Assembly (NCBI GenBank): GCA_009746045.1 | Contig: RPFO01000552.1 | Coordinates: 1 to 62,000 of the forward strand | Origin: Mesostigma viride | Lineage: Eukaryota > Streptophyta > Mesostigmatophyceae > Mesostigmatales > Mesostigmataceae | Reading direction: 5' to 3' | DNA: 62,000 bases | In this document: one piece after another, positions 34,736 to 45,755 of the stretch | Layout: each line of letters opens with the position of its first letter | Position numbering within the stretch: the first letter of the stretch is position 1 | The notes under the pieces: model-generated | Told to the model about the DNA's origin: nothing | Seen by the model: only the letters and a program-made list of their open reading frames with translations | Databases searched by the model: none | Translations under genes and position numbers: made by a program

Positions 34736-36151
34736 ATGCCGCTGCAAATGCTTGATGACAAGAAGGTGGAGTCGCTTCTTCTCTGGGCAGCCGTGCTGTT
34801 TTGGTATGCTCTAAATACCAGCTATGGCTTCATGGCGCGATTCCCAGCTGCGCGCGCTCCAGTCCTATTTGCTGGTCTCCATTTCGTCATGGGATGCATT
34901 CCTGCCTTGATGCCATCTTGGCCGTGTTCTAGAAGTGTTTTCTGCGGGAAAATCGCAGAACTGCGTAGGGTACTTCCCGGGAGCCAACATTTTCCGGTGT
35001 CTGCAGCTCATTATTTGGGGACGGTCATGACTATTTTCAGCCTGGGACACGGTTCAGTGGCAATTACTTATGTTGTCAAAGCGTTAGAACCCGTAAGCAC
35101 AGTTATTCTATCCATGGTATTCGAAGGGGCCGTCTATCCTATGCGTGCTTTGCTCTGGCTTGTACCAGCTTGCCTTGGCATGCTGCTGGTAACCTTTCAC
35201 CACACTGGTGGGCATGCAGCTACTTCAGCAATAGCCTATGCAACATTTGCTGCTATTGGATCCAATTTCAGTTTCAGCTTCCGAAATGTGATGATGAAGG
35301 CATATTCCCAACAGCAGAAGAAGTCGGGCCGGGAAGCTGGGTGTGACCTCGCAAGTCCGGAGGGCCTCCTGGTCATGTCGATGCATGGGGTTGCACTGGC
35401 TTTAACTTGGCAGCTTGTTGCGCTCGCTCTCCCTTGCCCGAGTGAGAGCCTGGCTTCCCTAGGCCACCCATGGGCAGCCACTGCCTGCCTGGCATTTCCA
35501 TCGATTGCGCATGCCAGTTATCAGGTGTGCTCCTTAAGGGTACTGCGTGCCGTTCCTGTGGCTGTGCATTCGCTCCTGAACGGCTTGAAGCGAAGCCTTC
35601 CAGTTTTGCTTGGTGCATTGTTTGAAGGACACCGGACGGCTCCAGGCCAGTGGCTTGGCATCATACTGGCGCTGGGAGGCATAACCCTTTTCTACCAAGA
35701 GCTGGAAAAGGCAAAGGCCAGAGATCATGGCGCTCAGAGCAGTGTGCACTCCACTGGGCCAGGCGCACCTGAAGGCCACCACGTGGCACACCTTCCCAAC
35801 GCGCACGAGCGGGTGATGTCTGAAGACAAGCCATCTGTCATCCACACAAGCGACACAGCTTCTGTAAGTGACCGGAGACATACCACAAACCATGCATCAA
35901 CTACTGCAGCAGATGAAAATGGTGAGCCAGACCATGCAGTCAACGTGCTGCAGCTGGAGAGTAGTGAACGCACGTCCTTATTATTGAAGCCGGCAGCCAT
36001 TAGCATGCACACTGATGGAAAGGCACTTACCCAGGTTTTCTTTGTGCTGCTTCCTGGCGGGATAGTCACGCTTATCATGGGCTTGTCAGTAGTCTTTCCC
36101 CCCAGCTATTGCACCGTTGCCAAAGATGGCCACGTTATCTGGGGTACGTAA
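34736..36151 (+). CDS. Triose-phosphate/nucleotide-sugar translocator-like membrane protein
   Basis: The first in-frame ATG is 34736, giving 471 residues; the frame is open back to a stop near 34655 without another ATG. Hydrophobic segments run through residues about 10-330. Family hallmarks are GSVAITYVVKALEPVSTV, AAIGSNFSFSFRNVMMKAY and AVPVAVHSLLNGLKRSLPV, which match the TPT (drug/metabolite) superfamily. Such carriers exchange phosphate for phosphorylated sugars, or move nucleotide sugars, across plastid or Golgi membranes. Substrate and location cannot be told here; no clear transit peptide is seen. After the carrier, a hydrophilic linker leads to an extra hydrophobic stretch (VFFVLLPGGIVTLIMGL). 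The stop lies within GGTACGTAA, which also fits a splice donor, so further exons are possible. It is the only convincing host gene. Confidence 0.82.
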   Translation: MPLQMLDDKKVESLLLWAAVLFWYALNTSYGFMARFPAARAPVLFAGLHFVMGCIPALMPSWPCSRSVFCGKIAELRRVLPGSQHFPVSAAHYLGTVMTIFSLGHGSVAITYVVKALEPVSTVILSMVFEGAVYPMRALLWLVPACLGMLLVTFHHTGGHAATSAIAYATFAAIGSNFSFSFRNVMMKAYSQQQKKSGREAGCDLASPEGLLVMSMHGVALALTWQLVALALPCPSESLASLGHPWAATACLAFPSIAHASYQVCSLRVLRAVPVAVHSLLNGLKRSLPVLLGALFEGHRTAPGQWLGIILALGGITLFYQELEKAKARDHGAQSSVHSTGPGAPEGHHVAHLPNAHERVMSEDKPSVIHTSDTASVSDRRHTTNHASTTAADENGEPDHAVNVLQLESSERTSLLLKPAAISMHTDGKALTQVFFVLLPGGIVTLIMGLSVVFPPSYCTVAKDGHVIWGT

Positions 36152-36249
36152 GGAACAAAACTCAACTGACATGCATAAATGGAGACTTATTGGGTTGTCT
36201 CCTTGACATATTTCTTCTGGAATTAAATAGGACATGGCACTCTGAATTA

Positions 36250-36452
36250 CCCCCCCTCCAGTGGGGAAGCGCCCGCGTGTTTGCAAACGCGGGGAGCATG
36301 CTAGGTAAGACCCCTAGGGTCTAGGGTACAATAGATATAGAGTAGGATTTCTTTTCTTACCTAGATCGATTAGACCCGTATGATTGCGTGTACCCATCCA
36401 TCCATCCTTCGGGGTTAATGCTCCGTGACTCCCCAACGGGAGCACGAGTTTA
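36250..36452 (+). mobile_element. 203-bp truncated LINE with 16-bp target duplication
   Basis: ATGGCACTCTGAATTA occurs at 36234-36249 and again at 36453-36468. The insert starts CCCCCCTCCAGTGGGGAAGC, which matches the ORF2 end at about 30005-30030 (minus strand). It ends with (CATC)n and GACTCCCCAACGGGAGCACG. The long duplication and extreme 5' truncation are typical of target-primed reverse transcription. The site lies 83 bp past the translocator stop codon. Confidence 0.88.
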
Positions 36453-36468
36453 ATGGCACTCTGAATTA

Positions 36469-38764
36469 ATTAATTGATTAATTAATTAATTAATGTGTCT
36501 GTAACAGAATAAAATGGTGGTCTCTGCTCCACTAAATGCACAGATCTTTTACCTCCTGTCATTAAAGACAGAACGGACTTATCAAACCCCAAGAGACAGG
36601 GGAGATTCCTAGCACTCTCCAGGAATCGTAGAGGGTGGTCGTTTCCCGTCTAGAGGCCATTCCTACGAGACGGTACCTACGCGGTAGAGAGCGGTGGTCC
36701 CCTTTTGGTCGGGCGTCTCTCTGCTTGTTCATACAGACACAAGACTTCATGTCTATCGGATATGGCTGTCCAATAACAGGGCCTGAAGTGAGCATGTTTG
36801 GCTATTAGAAAATAACTTCACATAATTGGGGGTATCCGCCTGATGGCTATGGTGACAAACAGGCAAGGCTTATGTCCCCGCCGACACAGAGGAGTCCAAC
36901 GCAATCCTACAGGTCTCAGCCAATCAGAACACAGACGAACTGGTTAGATTCTCTCTCTGTATGCTTTACACCCCTAACTTACGAAAGATACTAACTGACA
37001 TCAGTCAGATTACACATAGATTCCAAGGTACTGTCCCGTACCGTCCAGGGCCCAACACAAAGGACCATCAAAAGGGCACTCCGCATATAAGTCCCAAAAA
37101 GTCAAGTCAGGCCAGGAATCATAACACTTTGGCCGTTCAAAGGACTCAGCCAATTACACTGAACGCTCAACTACAAGTTCGCGTCCACTTGGATGTAACA
37201 GTATACACACTGTCAGAAAATACTGTTACATTCCTCTCCCCAAGAACAGAGCTACCAGCTCTGCCAAACAGACCAGTCGCATGACTGCCAGCATCCCCAC
37301 AGGCCTCAAGTCTCCGCCAACATGGCATCATGGACCCTGCAAGGATCTGAGTCTATGGACAAAGGAAATGGTCTGCAATTCACAGGCTGGCCGCATGACC
37401 CAGTTATCTCTCCAGACTACAAAGGCGTCATCAACCCTCTTGGGAACTGAGTTCATGGGCAAGACTCACAGCCTGAACACATAACACACAACCTATCTGG
37501 GGAGGAAGTTGTCACACTAACACTAAACTCAAAAACACAGAAATCACACTAAATAAAACCCAAAACTCTAAATCAACTACTGTCTTCTCCTGGGACTCCA
37601 GCGACAGAAAAGACTAAATGGTACTGGTCTCATCTTTAACTCCTACCAAAGAAAAGACCCTAGTACTCTGCAGGTTCATTATTGTCATCACAACTGGTAT
37701 CAACCAAGGCAGGTGAAAGGAACAACCGCCTTAAAGCTGAAGACTCAAAAAGTCTGGAAACAGGACTGGAACTGGAACTGGAACTGGAATTGGAACTGAA
37801 AATAGCAACTGGAAGCAGATCTGGAATTGGAAAAAGAACTGGAACTGGATCTGCTGGTACAGGAAGTGTCTTGTAAAGAAAGGCAAGTATGGCCTCAAAA
37901 GACACATAAGCAGAGAATAAGGAACCACAGTGTTGAGAGGGCTCACTCATGGAATCCGCCATGCCCATCACAGTAAGCATCATAACAGATTCTCTCTGCC
38001 TATCCCACTAGCAACAAAGACTGTGCCATATCTGCACATCCCACACTGGATCCATAGAAAGTAGGTAGTAAAAACTGATCTCCAAAATCTGGCCACCCCA
38101 GATTCTCCAACCCATCCAAATCTGGCCACTCCAGATTCTCCATCCCATGCAAATCTGGCCACTCCAGATTCTCTATCCAAGGTCCACATACTGGATTGCA
38201 GGTCAAACACTGGATCGGCTCAAAGAAGGAAAACTGCAGCAGTAAGACGTCTCTGGATGTCAACCACTGGAAGCATAACTTGTTGACCAAAGCATTCTGA
38301 CCACAATTGTCATGTAGACCATAGGCCCAGAACTGGAAGACAGAAAATGTCCTAAGGCCCTCAGGTGACCACAGCAAATCTGCCAAGAAGGCACAGGTCA
38401 CCAGGACAGAATGGGATCTATGAGGTAACAAAAGAAGAAACTGAAAATCCCAATCAGTTTCGGAGGCAAATAGTGATGTCCATCTGCCATATACCTCATA
38501 GATCTCCTCCCCTCTAAGACAACACGCAGGGGGCTAGGGTGAGGGAAAGCCTGTGGCCACATCTCAACCCACAAACAAGTGGCCCTACTGAAATGAACAA
38601 GGCACACGCATCAGTCTCTCTCAACTGGAATGGTGAGAGCAACCAACGATCTTGGAACGACTCAGGTCACCCGAGACCGCGACCATCATCAAGGCTCAAT
38701 GCATCACTCAGTGCCAAGAGTGAGTGACACCTTAGACCAAGGCAATTCAGCACATCATTGATCA
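36469..38764. other. No gene recognised; short tandem repeats
   Basis: This 2.3-kb stretch lacks a supported coding frame. It holds a (GGAACT)n tract at 37765-37800 and three copies of a 33-bp unit (CTGGCCACTCCAGATTCTCC) at 38089-38175. Composition is AC-rich, like 40.7-43.2 kb, and may be remnants of one old repeat family. Confidence 0.4.
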
Positions 38765-40620
38765 TTGAATTGAATTGAATTGAATTGTAACATAACTCCG
38801 TTGGGAGTATATGTAGCACATAGCCCAGAGAAGGGGCACATGGCCTATCATACATTCTAAGCTACTTCCTGCAAGGGTGGGAATGTAAACAACACTTGCT
38901 CTAGGTGCACTAGGGCACCTGCAACACCCAGAGTTTCAGGCAACACCCTGCTAAGGGGAGCCTGTCATAGGTGGGGAAGATCAGCACAGCTATACAAAAG
39001 CTAGGGCATGGCTTCTCAGCAGGGAGTGACCCCCTGCATGGGCACGGCATAATTAAATAAAGCTAGGTATCATCTGGAGGGTGGCTCATCATAGGCACAC
39101 ATGTACATGACTAAAAAGGCTGGTCTAGGCTGGTATAGTGCCTGTAGTAGGCGGGCATGTACAGGGCCACTGTCTATCTATTCTACACTACTGCTGCTGT
39201 ATTCCCCTAGGCTGGGGCTGCCGGAGTCGCTGGGGCCGCGGTGGTCGAGGGGGTCGCGTGCCAGGGCTTGTGGCCGACGTAGATGTCCGCCCCCTTCCAG
39301 TACACCGGCTGGCCCGCCTTGGTCTGCCGGAGCTGGAGGTAGGTCGGCCATAGCTCCCGTCGCCGTTGTTGCTGCGCCAGGGTCAAGTCGTCGTCCACGG
39401 TGAAGGGAGTGTTCTCGAGCCGCTTGCGGCGTCTGAGGAACGAAACCTTGTCCGCTGGGCTCTTAAAGATGAGAAGAAGCGGAGGCGCCCCTGCCTTACC
39501 CCGCGCGCGGGGGAGGCGGTGGGCGGTCAGCTTAATCTCACCAAGGAGGCCCATGCGTGCAAGGATTTTGCTCTCAAACGCACGTGCAAGCTTCTCGGAA
39601 TTCTCACCTTCCACCAGGTCGAAGTTCTTGAGGATGGCGTTGAGGCTGCGCTTGGAGAGCTCGGCCTCCTCGCGGAGGTCAAGCGTCTGCCGCTGGAGCT
39701 GGGCTGCGACGGCGGAGGTGGTGGAGGTGGTATGTTGCTTAAGCATGTCCGCCCAGGTGGTGATGGGAGGAGCATCGCCGGCCAGGCCAGCCGGGGCTGG
39801 CTTGGCGGCAATGTCCTTCACCGCCTGGGCGGTGAGGCCTGCGGTGTTCTGCAGAACCTCGATAGCGATGGCGTTGTCCTTAAGACGCTGGTCGATGTCA
39901 CGGAGCTGGGCGGTGATGGCGTCGGAGGTGGAGGTGGTGGCGGTGGAGGAGGCGAGGAGGGTGGAGGTGGCGGTGGAGATGGTGGAGGTGGCGGTGGAAA
40001 GGAGGGGAAGCTCGGCAGTCAGCGTGCCGCCGATGGCCGCCACATCTGCAGCAATGGGGTCCACGTGCTCCTCGAGGGCCTCCTTAAGGAGTGAGCGGAG
40101 GGAGGATTCGGTTAAGGTGGTGGTGAGAGGCTTGGGGGGCCAAAGCTCCCCGATGGAGCGTCCAAGGAGGGAAAAGAGAGCGACATGCTGGAGGTAGGGG
40201 CGGTGGAGGCTGGGAATGGTGTCGAAACAGGAGATACGAATCCAGCGAGGGTCAAAGAGGCGACCTTGGTTGAAGAGCTGCTTGCAGAGTGCAAGAAGCG
40301 AGGCGTGCGTTCCCTGAAACACGCAGACCAGGATGCGTTCCGTGGTAAGCGTGTCAAGGAAGCCGGGCTGGCTGGCTTCGGCGACAAAGTCGGCCGCTAT
40401 CCAACTCGGCTCGGCAGAGCGACTGCGCTTGGGTTCAGGCGACGCTGCGGGCGAGGCGGGCTCAGCAGGGGGCTGGGCGACCACTAGAGCTTGGCTAGTG
40501 GCGCCGCTGCCTTCTGGGCCGGTTGGCGAAGCTGCAGCCGGGGCTGCAGACGTATTTTCATTGCTGAGCGCAGCCGCCAGGCTGCGTTGCGTCGAGAGGT
40601 GTTTGCTCATCGTATAGTGC
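38765..40620 (-). mobile_element. ORF1-only LINE, nearly complete copy
   Basis: It reads on the minus strand: a 467-codon ORF1 (39207-40610), a 440-bp 3' UTR, the terminal module at 38789-38820 and a (TTCAA)n tail at 38765-38788. There is no reverse transcriptase between ORF1 and the tail, and the same direct ORF1-to-tail arrangement is seen in the copy at 19486-29868. This resembles mammalian half-L1 (HAL1) elements, which keep only ORF1 and depend on another LINE. The 5' end is not defined. Confidence 0.8.
39207..40610 (-). CDS. LINE ORF1 protein (L1-type RNA-binding)
   Basis: It is a single 467-codon frame from MSKHLSTQRS. Residues 1-70 are Ala/Pro/Ser-rich with a basic KRSRS patch. Residues 80-160 are folded-looking. 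Residues 228-255 and about 295-325 are predicted coiled coil (ITAQLRDIDQRLKDNAIAI). Residues about 322-395 resemble the RRM of L1 ORF1p (RSLNAILKNF...PPLLLIFKSPADKVSFLRRR), with a C-terminal part rich in Arg/Gln. ORF1p trimers coat LINE RNA and act as chaperone. The intact frame, unlike nearly all other element genes here, suggests recent activity or selection. Confidence 0.82.
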   Translation of the reverse strand: MSKHLSTQRSLAAALSNENTSAAPAAASPTGPEGSGATSQALVVAQPPAEPASPAASPEPKRSRSAEPSWIAADFVAEASQPGFLDTLTTERILVCVFQGTHASLLALCKQLFNQGRLFDPRWIRISCFDTIPSLHRPYLQHVALFSLLGRSIGELWPPKPLTTTLTESSLRSLLKEALEEHVDPIAADVAAIGGTLTAELPLLSTATSTISTATSTLLASSTATTSTSDAITAQLRDIDQRLKDNAIAIEVLQNTAGLTAQAVKDIAAKPAPAGLAGDAPPITTWADMLKQHTTSTTSAVAAQLQRQTLDLREEAELSKRSLNAILKNFDLVEGENSEKLARAFESKILARMGLLGEIKLTAHRLPRARGKAGAPPLLLIFKSPADKVSFLRRRKRLENTPFTVDDDLTLAQQQRRRELWPTYLQLRQTKAGQPVYWKGADIYVGHKPWHATPSTTAAPATPAAPA

Positions 40621-43261
40621 GTTATAGCTTCGGAAAATTATATCAGCATGTGCGTCTAAGAAAGACGAAGCGATTGTGATATTCACAGCTGAATTCGGTG
40701 CTCAAACGTGAAAGTTATGAGCTCCGACAGCCATGGCTACCTCGTGGCTCGTGGCTCGTGGCTTGTGGTGGATGAATTGATCATGCAGAGCCATTATTAG
40801 TCCAATTACTCAACAGCTGGTAAACTGGAGACAACCAGCACGCATTCATTCATCTGGCCGCCTCGGGTAAACTGGAAACAACCAGAAGGCACTGGCCAAC
40901 AGAGGTACTGTCTCTGCATGGTGAACTGGATACCACCGGCAGACAAACTCGTTCCCAACTCTGCCACTGATTAACTGGATGCAATCAGCAGGCATACTGC
41001 CAACAATCTGCCAACGGCGTGGTCACAGGACAGTCATGGGTTAGTCACACAAAGGGGGATGGGGCCAGCCAACATCAAGGTGTAGGGTTGAGGGCATTTC
41101 AAACCCACAAGACAACAAGGTCAGACAGGCTCCCTCCATAAGATGTTCATGTGAGACCACACAACAAGGATTAATCCTTGACAGCCATAAGGTTGCAGGT
41201 TGATATGTCAAGCAGCGGGTAAGGCTGACGAGGTCAACACAAAGAGAGCTCACAGCTCCTAGCTAGGTTTAGACTCTCAGCAACAGTATCACAACCCATC
41301 CTAGCTAGGTACAAAAATTGTCCATTGATCCAGAACGCTGTTGTACTGTGGGCAGCTCAAGGGCGGAAGGGTCCGTCAGCATAGAGAAATACTCAAGAGC
41401 TGTAGCAAGACCCTCATCATGTACAACTGAAGGTGAGTGAGTAGGAACTCAGGGTCCAGATGCTAGCATACTGTTGTACGCAATTAAGTCAATCATAGAG
41501 ACGGAGGCTCTCGATCAGGCAGGTATGAGAGGATATCACAAAGTCCACTCACGGAAGGCAGCAAGATAGACAAAGAAATGAACAGAGGTGAGAGGTGAGA
41601 TCTTCCCAAGACAAGGATTAGCAAGCAAGGAAAGATCAGAAGGGGGTCAGAGGACAGTGACAATGATCAATAACAAAGGCAAGCAATTGACAGCAGTGAG
41701 GAGTTAGAGCAACAAAAGTCACCGGTAAACTCCACACTTAATGAATGCTCATCTGCATCCCTCTTATGATAGCCACAAAACGTCCTTTACCCACCCTAGC
41801 AACTCTGTTCATGATGTCCACTGCTCCAAAAGATGCACACCATTAGGCCACTCCATAGGCCTTGCGAATACGCAAAGCTCTCATAACGGTGAGAACTGAA
41901 GAAGGTGAGTACTCTAGGTATTCACACAGTCTGTATATCTGGTGCACTGAGTCACAGACTGCACCCGGAGAGAGAGAGCTTGAAACAGGGAATCACATGA
42001 GAAGTATGACTCCCACTGTTTCTGACCATAAGAACTTCATCCGTTGTCAGCAGAGAGCTAACAAGAAAGGCTTACATGCAGAGAAAGCCCAAGTGATTGA
42101 AGTCCAGGTCACTGAGGAAAAAGCATCATCATTAAAACTCAGCCATGGCGTACTGGCACAGCATTTATCCTCAGGCAAGCTCTAATAAGACTGCAAACAA
42201 CCAAAACCACGTGGGGATTCTGGTATATCCAACACTGGGACAGATGCTAGAGACTGCTTTCATGACTGAAAAACAACTGTCACGCATCTATCAACCAACT
42301 GCACATCTTTCCATAATAAGGCAACCATGCAGGGGCAACTGTATAGACGTCATCCATGATAAGCACAACGTCTACACCATCCCATTGGCCACAAGAAAGA
42401 TGTAAACCTGAGTGACTGGCGTAAGAGTTAGGCACTTGGAATCTACAGGCAGCCTTGGCAGGGTTAGGAGAGAAGCAAACTATTTTCTCCCAACAGGCAG
42501 CCCAAAACTGGTACAGAAAATACAGGCAGCCTTGGCAGGGTTAGGAGACAAACAAACTAAATTCTCCTAACAGGCAGCCCTAACTAGTTTTGCAGAATAT
42601 ATAGGCAGCCTTGGCAGGGTTAGGAGACAAACAAAGCTGGCATCTCCCAACAGGCGTCCTAAAACTAGAACTAAACAGTACAGGCAACCTTGGCAGGGTC
42701 AGGAGACAAACAAACTGTTTCTTCCAACAGGTGGCCTATAATGCTATATAATACTGTACATGGCCTAAATCAGATGACAGGGAGACTGTGTTAGTGGCTC
42801 CCCTAAGCAGCAGGTCTTAACCAAGACACGGGGTGACAGCACGTAACAGCCTGGACGTGTCTAGGACAAGCCAGCTGTAAAACTATGACTACAGCAGATT
42901 GCTAAAAGGCACTATTGCCAACCTGAGTCATCAAGGGCAGACGTAAAGTACGTCGGTCCTATGCAGCGAACTTGATGACCATACTCCTTATGGGACCCAG
43001 TGAACAAGCATCCTTTCTCCTAAGAAAAAGAAAAGGAAAGACTTGACCCTGCAAATTACAATGTTCTCAGCACTACAACCACAGCATTTCAACACAAGCA
43101 TTTCAACCACAGCCGGTGAACAAAATAGCTACAATAGTTCACGCAATCAAGGCACCTCATATGTGTGCAAGACCAGAGAACATGCAGAGATGCGCCCAAG
43201 GAGGCACTGCAGAAGCATGCACTCAAAAGAGGCACCGCAGTAGCTACCTACAGCTGCAAGA
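40621..43261. other. No gene recognised; degenerate repeats
   Basis: This 2.6-kb stretch has no domain-bearing frame. At 40820-41000 four imperfect copies of GGTAAACTGGA..CAACCAG recur about every 50 bp. The region resembles 36.5-38.7 kb in composition. Confidence 0.4.
42446..42760. repeat. 77-bp tandem repeat, four copies
   Basis: Units begin ACAGGCAGCCTTGGCAGGGT and contain GGAGACAAACAAACT and CCAACAGGC. Copies start near 42449, 42523, 42600 and 42680 and diverge by roughly a fifth. No coding role is seen. Confidence 0.85.
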
Positions 43262-43412
43262 TGTCCACCCACCCACCCACCCACCCACCCACCCACCCAC
43301 CCACCCACCCACCCACCCACCCACCCACCCACCCACCCACCACCCACCCACCCACCCACCCACCCACCCACCCACCCACCCACCCACCCACCCACCCACC
43401 CACCCACCCACC
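43262..43412. repeat. (CCCA)n microsatellite
   Basis: About 150 bp of CCCA with one shortened unit near 43341. It resumes at 45640 on the far side of the LTR element, so it was the insertion target. Confidence 0.95.
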
Positions 43413-44077
43413 TGTCAGAGGTGAATTTCACCCTGTGTGCCCAACTGCCTGTTTACATTTGTAGTGTCTGGCCATCATGTTGTAAACGGAGGTATTAGGG
43501 TTGCGTCCCTAACAATCGCACCCGCCTGCCGTCTTTCTGGCCGATAATTAAATAGGCTTGGTAGGGCCTGCCGTGAGCTTTCCGGCACAGCTTATAGCAC
43601 TGAATATAGTGCAGTATAGCAAAAGTTATGTAGTGCCGAAGTTGTAATTCCGGCACAATACTTTGCGTACCTTAGGTGCCGACGGTGTACTATCCTCGGC
43701 CGAATATTCCGTGTTGGATATTTCGTATGACTGAATCCAGTTCTAGATGCATTGTATGCCGTGTTAGTTGCTTGACATCTGGCGTTCTCCTAATCGTCAA
43801 TTGTATAATTGACAGCTGGCAACTTGTGCAGAATATTCTAGAACGTGCACCGCTGCCCCAATGTGCCTTGATAAGGAAGTGACACACCTACGTTGCACTT
43901 ACCTTGCAGTCCGAGCCCAGTGTGGCTATGGATGCTATGGTCCCCACCCGGGAACCGCACCATGGCTTTGGCGGTGAAACGGTGGCAGTCCGTAACCTAA
44001 ATATGCAATGATTAAACTGATTATCGATTGTCTCAATCAGTCTTGACGACCAAGGAATTATATGAAAATTTCTGACA
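43413..44077 (+). repeat. 5' LTR of the TRIM-like element
   Basis: It is 665 bp, TGTCAGAGGTG to AATTTCTGACA, near-identical to 44975-45639. The short frame at 43676-43882 recurs unchanged in the other LTR. Confidence 0.93.
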
Positions 44078-44974
44078 CAAAGCCATTACAGAATTCACCC
44101 TATGGACGTCAATTAGCGAGACCCGCCTGAAAATGGCGAGAGACGTAATGTATTTCATGCATTATTATGGTTCGGAAGTTCGCGGCCGTGAGTCGCGTAA
44201 TATTTGCTGGTCAGGCGTCTTGTTGAAGTCCTGCTGGCCGGCGCGTTTCCTGGAACCAGTCGCGGCTGGAGTCGCGGAAGTTTATATAAAACAATTTCCG
44301 GAATATTTCACATGTCGTCAGGCGTCGTTGGTTGAAGCCGGAGCCATATAATGAGCTCAGGTTCAAACCCTGCGGCCGGCGATGTCGCAAGCTAATTTTT
44401 TGGTATTTTTTCGGGCAATGCAGCGTGGAGCTGCGAATTTTGTGCCGGAACCTGTCACTGGCCTATGCCAGTATTGGGAGTATGTGGTCGGCTAGCTGAC
44501 CGGACGTTCATCGCGGGATTAATAAGACGTGCATAGTCCACGCAGATGCCCAATGCGAAATCGAGGGGATCAGACCGAGAGCAGGCGTTCAGGCCGGGAG
44601 CAACTTTTTGCACCGAGTATCGCCGCCATAACCACCTGCACGATCAAAGTGCTTCTCCACCAAGACCAAGAATTCTTTGCTGCTTCATCGAGCCAAGTTT
44701 GGCAATGCATCCAAGACGACATCAACTTTTATGCTGCGTTTTTTTTTCCAGGAATGGTTTGGCCGTGGCCCTTGCCACGAGCAATGTGTTTTCTTCCCCG
44801 TGCTGATAGCAATGGTAGCACTGTTTTGACGGGCTAGCCATGTAAGGGACGTGTCAGAGTGTGTTTATACCTGGCTGCCCTACCTAGCTTTTAGGCCCTT
44901 GCCTGAATTGAGGGGGGAGAGACTGTTTGCCCTACCTGCGTAGTGTCTTCACTTTAGGCATTGTGCAAGGGGGG
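44078..44974 (+). other. Internal region of the TRIM-like element
   Basis: This 897-bp sequence lies between the LTRs. The CAAAGCCATTACAG after the 5' LTR is not an obvious tRNA primer site. It ends with GCAAGGGGGG. Confidence 0.7.
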
Positions 44975-45639
44975 TGTCAGAGGTGAATTTCACCCTGTGT
45001 GCCCAACTGCCTGTTTACATTTGTAGTGTCTGGCCATCATGTTGTAAACGGAGGTATTAGGGTTGCGTCCCTAACAATCGCACCCGCCTGCCGTCTTTCT
45101 GGCCGATAATTAAATAGGCTTGGTAGGGCCTGCCGTGAGCTTTCCGGCACAGCTTATAGCACTGAATATAGTGCAGTATAGCAAAAGTTATGTAGTGCCG
45201 AAGTTGTAATTCCGGCACAATACTTTGCGTACCTTAGGTGCCGACGGTGTACTATCCTCGGCCGAATATTCCGTGTTGGATATTTCGTATGACTGAATCC
45301 AGTTCTAGATGCATTGTATGCCGTGTTAGTTGCTTGACATCTGGCGTTCTCCTAATCGTCAATTGTATAATTGACAGCTGGCAACTTGTGCAGAATATTC
45401 TAGAACGTGCACCGCTGCCCCAATGTGCCTTGATAAGGAAGTGACACACCTACGTTGCACTTACCTTGCAGTCCGAGCCCAGTGTGGCTATGGATGCTAT
45501 GGTCCCCACCCGGGAACCGCACCATGGCTTTGGCGGTGAAACGGTGGCAGTCCGTAACCTAAATATGCAATGATTAAACTGATTATCAATTGTCTCAATC
45601 AGTCTTGACGACCAAGGAATTATATGAAAATTTCTGACA
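44975..45639 (+). repeat. 3' LTR of the TRIM-like element
   Basis: It is 665 bp with the same termini as the 5' LTR. The CCCA repeat resumes directly after it. Confidence 0.93.
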
Positions 45640-45755
45640 CCACCCACCCACGTACCACCCACCCACCTGCACCTACCCACCTGCACCTACCCACAGGCCA
45701 CCCACGTACCACCCACCCACCTGCACCTACCCACCTGCACCTACCCACAGGCCAC
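45640..45755. repeat. CCACCCACGTA / CCTGCACCTA tandem repeats
   Basis: About two 51-bp higher-order units are built from CCCACC, CACCTGCACCTAC and ACAGGCCACCC. They probably derive from the neighbouring (CCCA)n array. Confidence 0.85.

Larger units (their letters stand above)
43413..45639. mobile_element. Non-autonomous LTR element (TRIM-like), very young
   Basis: Two 665-bp LTRs (43413-44077 and 44975-45639) start TGTCAGAGG and end TTCTGACA. By eye I found one difference (ATCGATTG versus ATCAATTG). The internal 897 bp encodes no gag or pol; its longest frames are about 70-100 codons without domains. AAGGGGGG abuts the 3' LTR as polypurine tract. The flanks CCACC/CCACC fit a 5-bp duplication but lie in CCCA repeats. 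Orientation follows the polypurine tract (+). It needs proteins from another element. Confidence 0.92.

Noticed and set aside
43147-43464. Frames of Gly-Gly-Trp-Val or His-Pro-Pro-Thr repeats
   Set aside because: Products of the (CCCA)n microsatellite.
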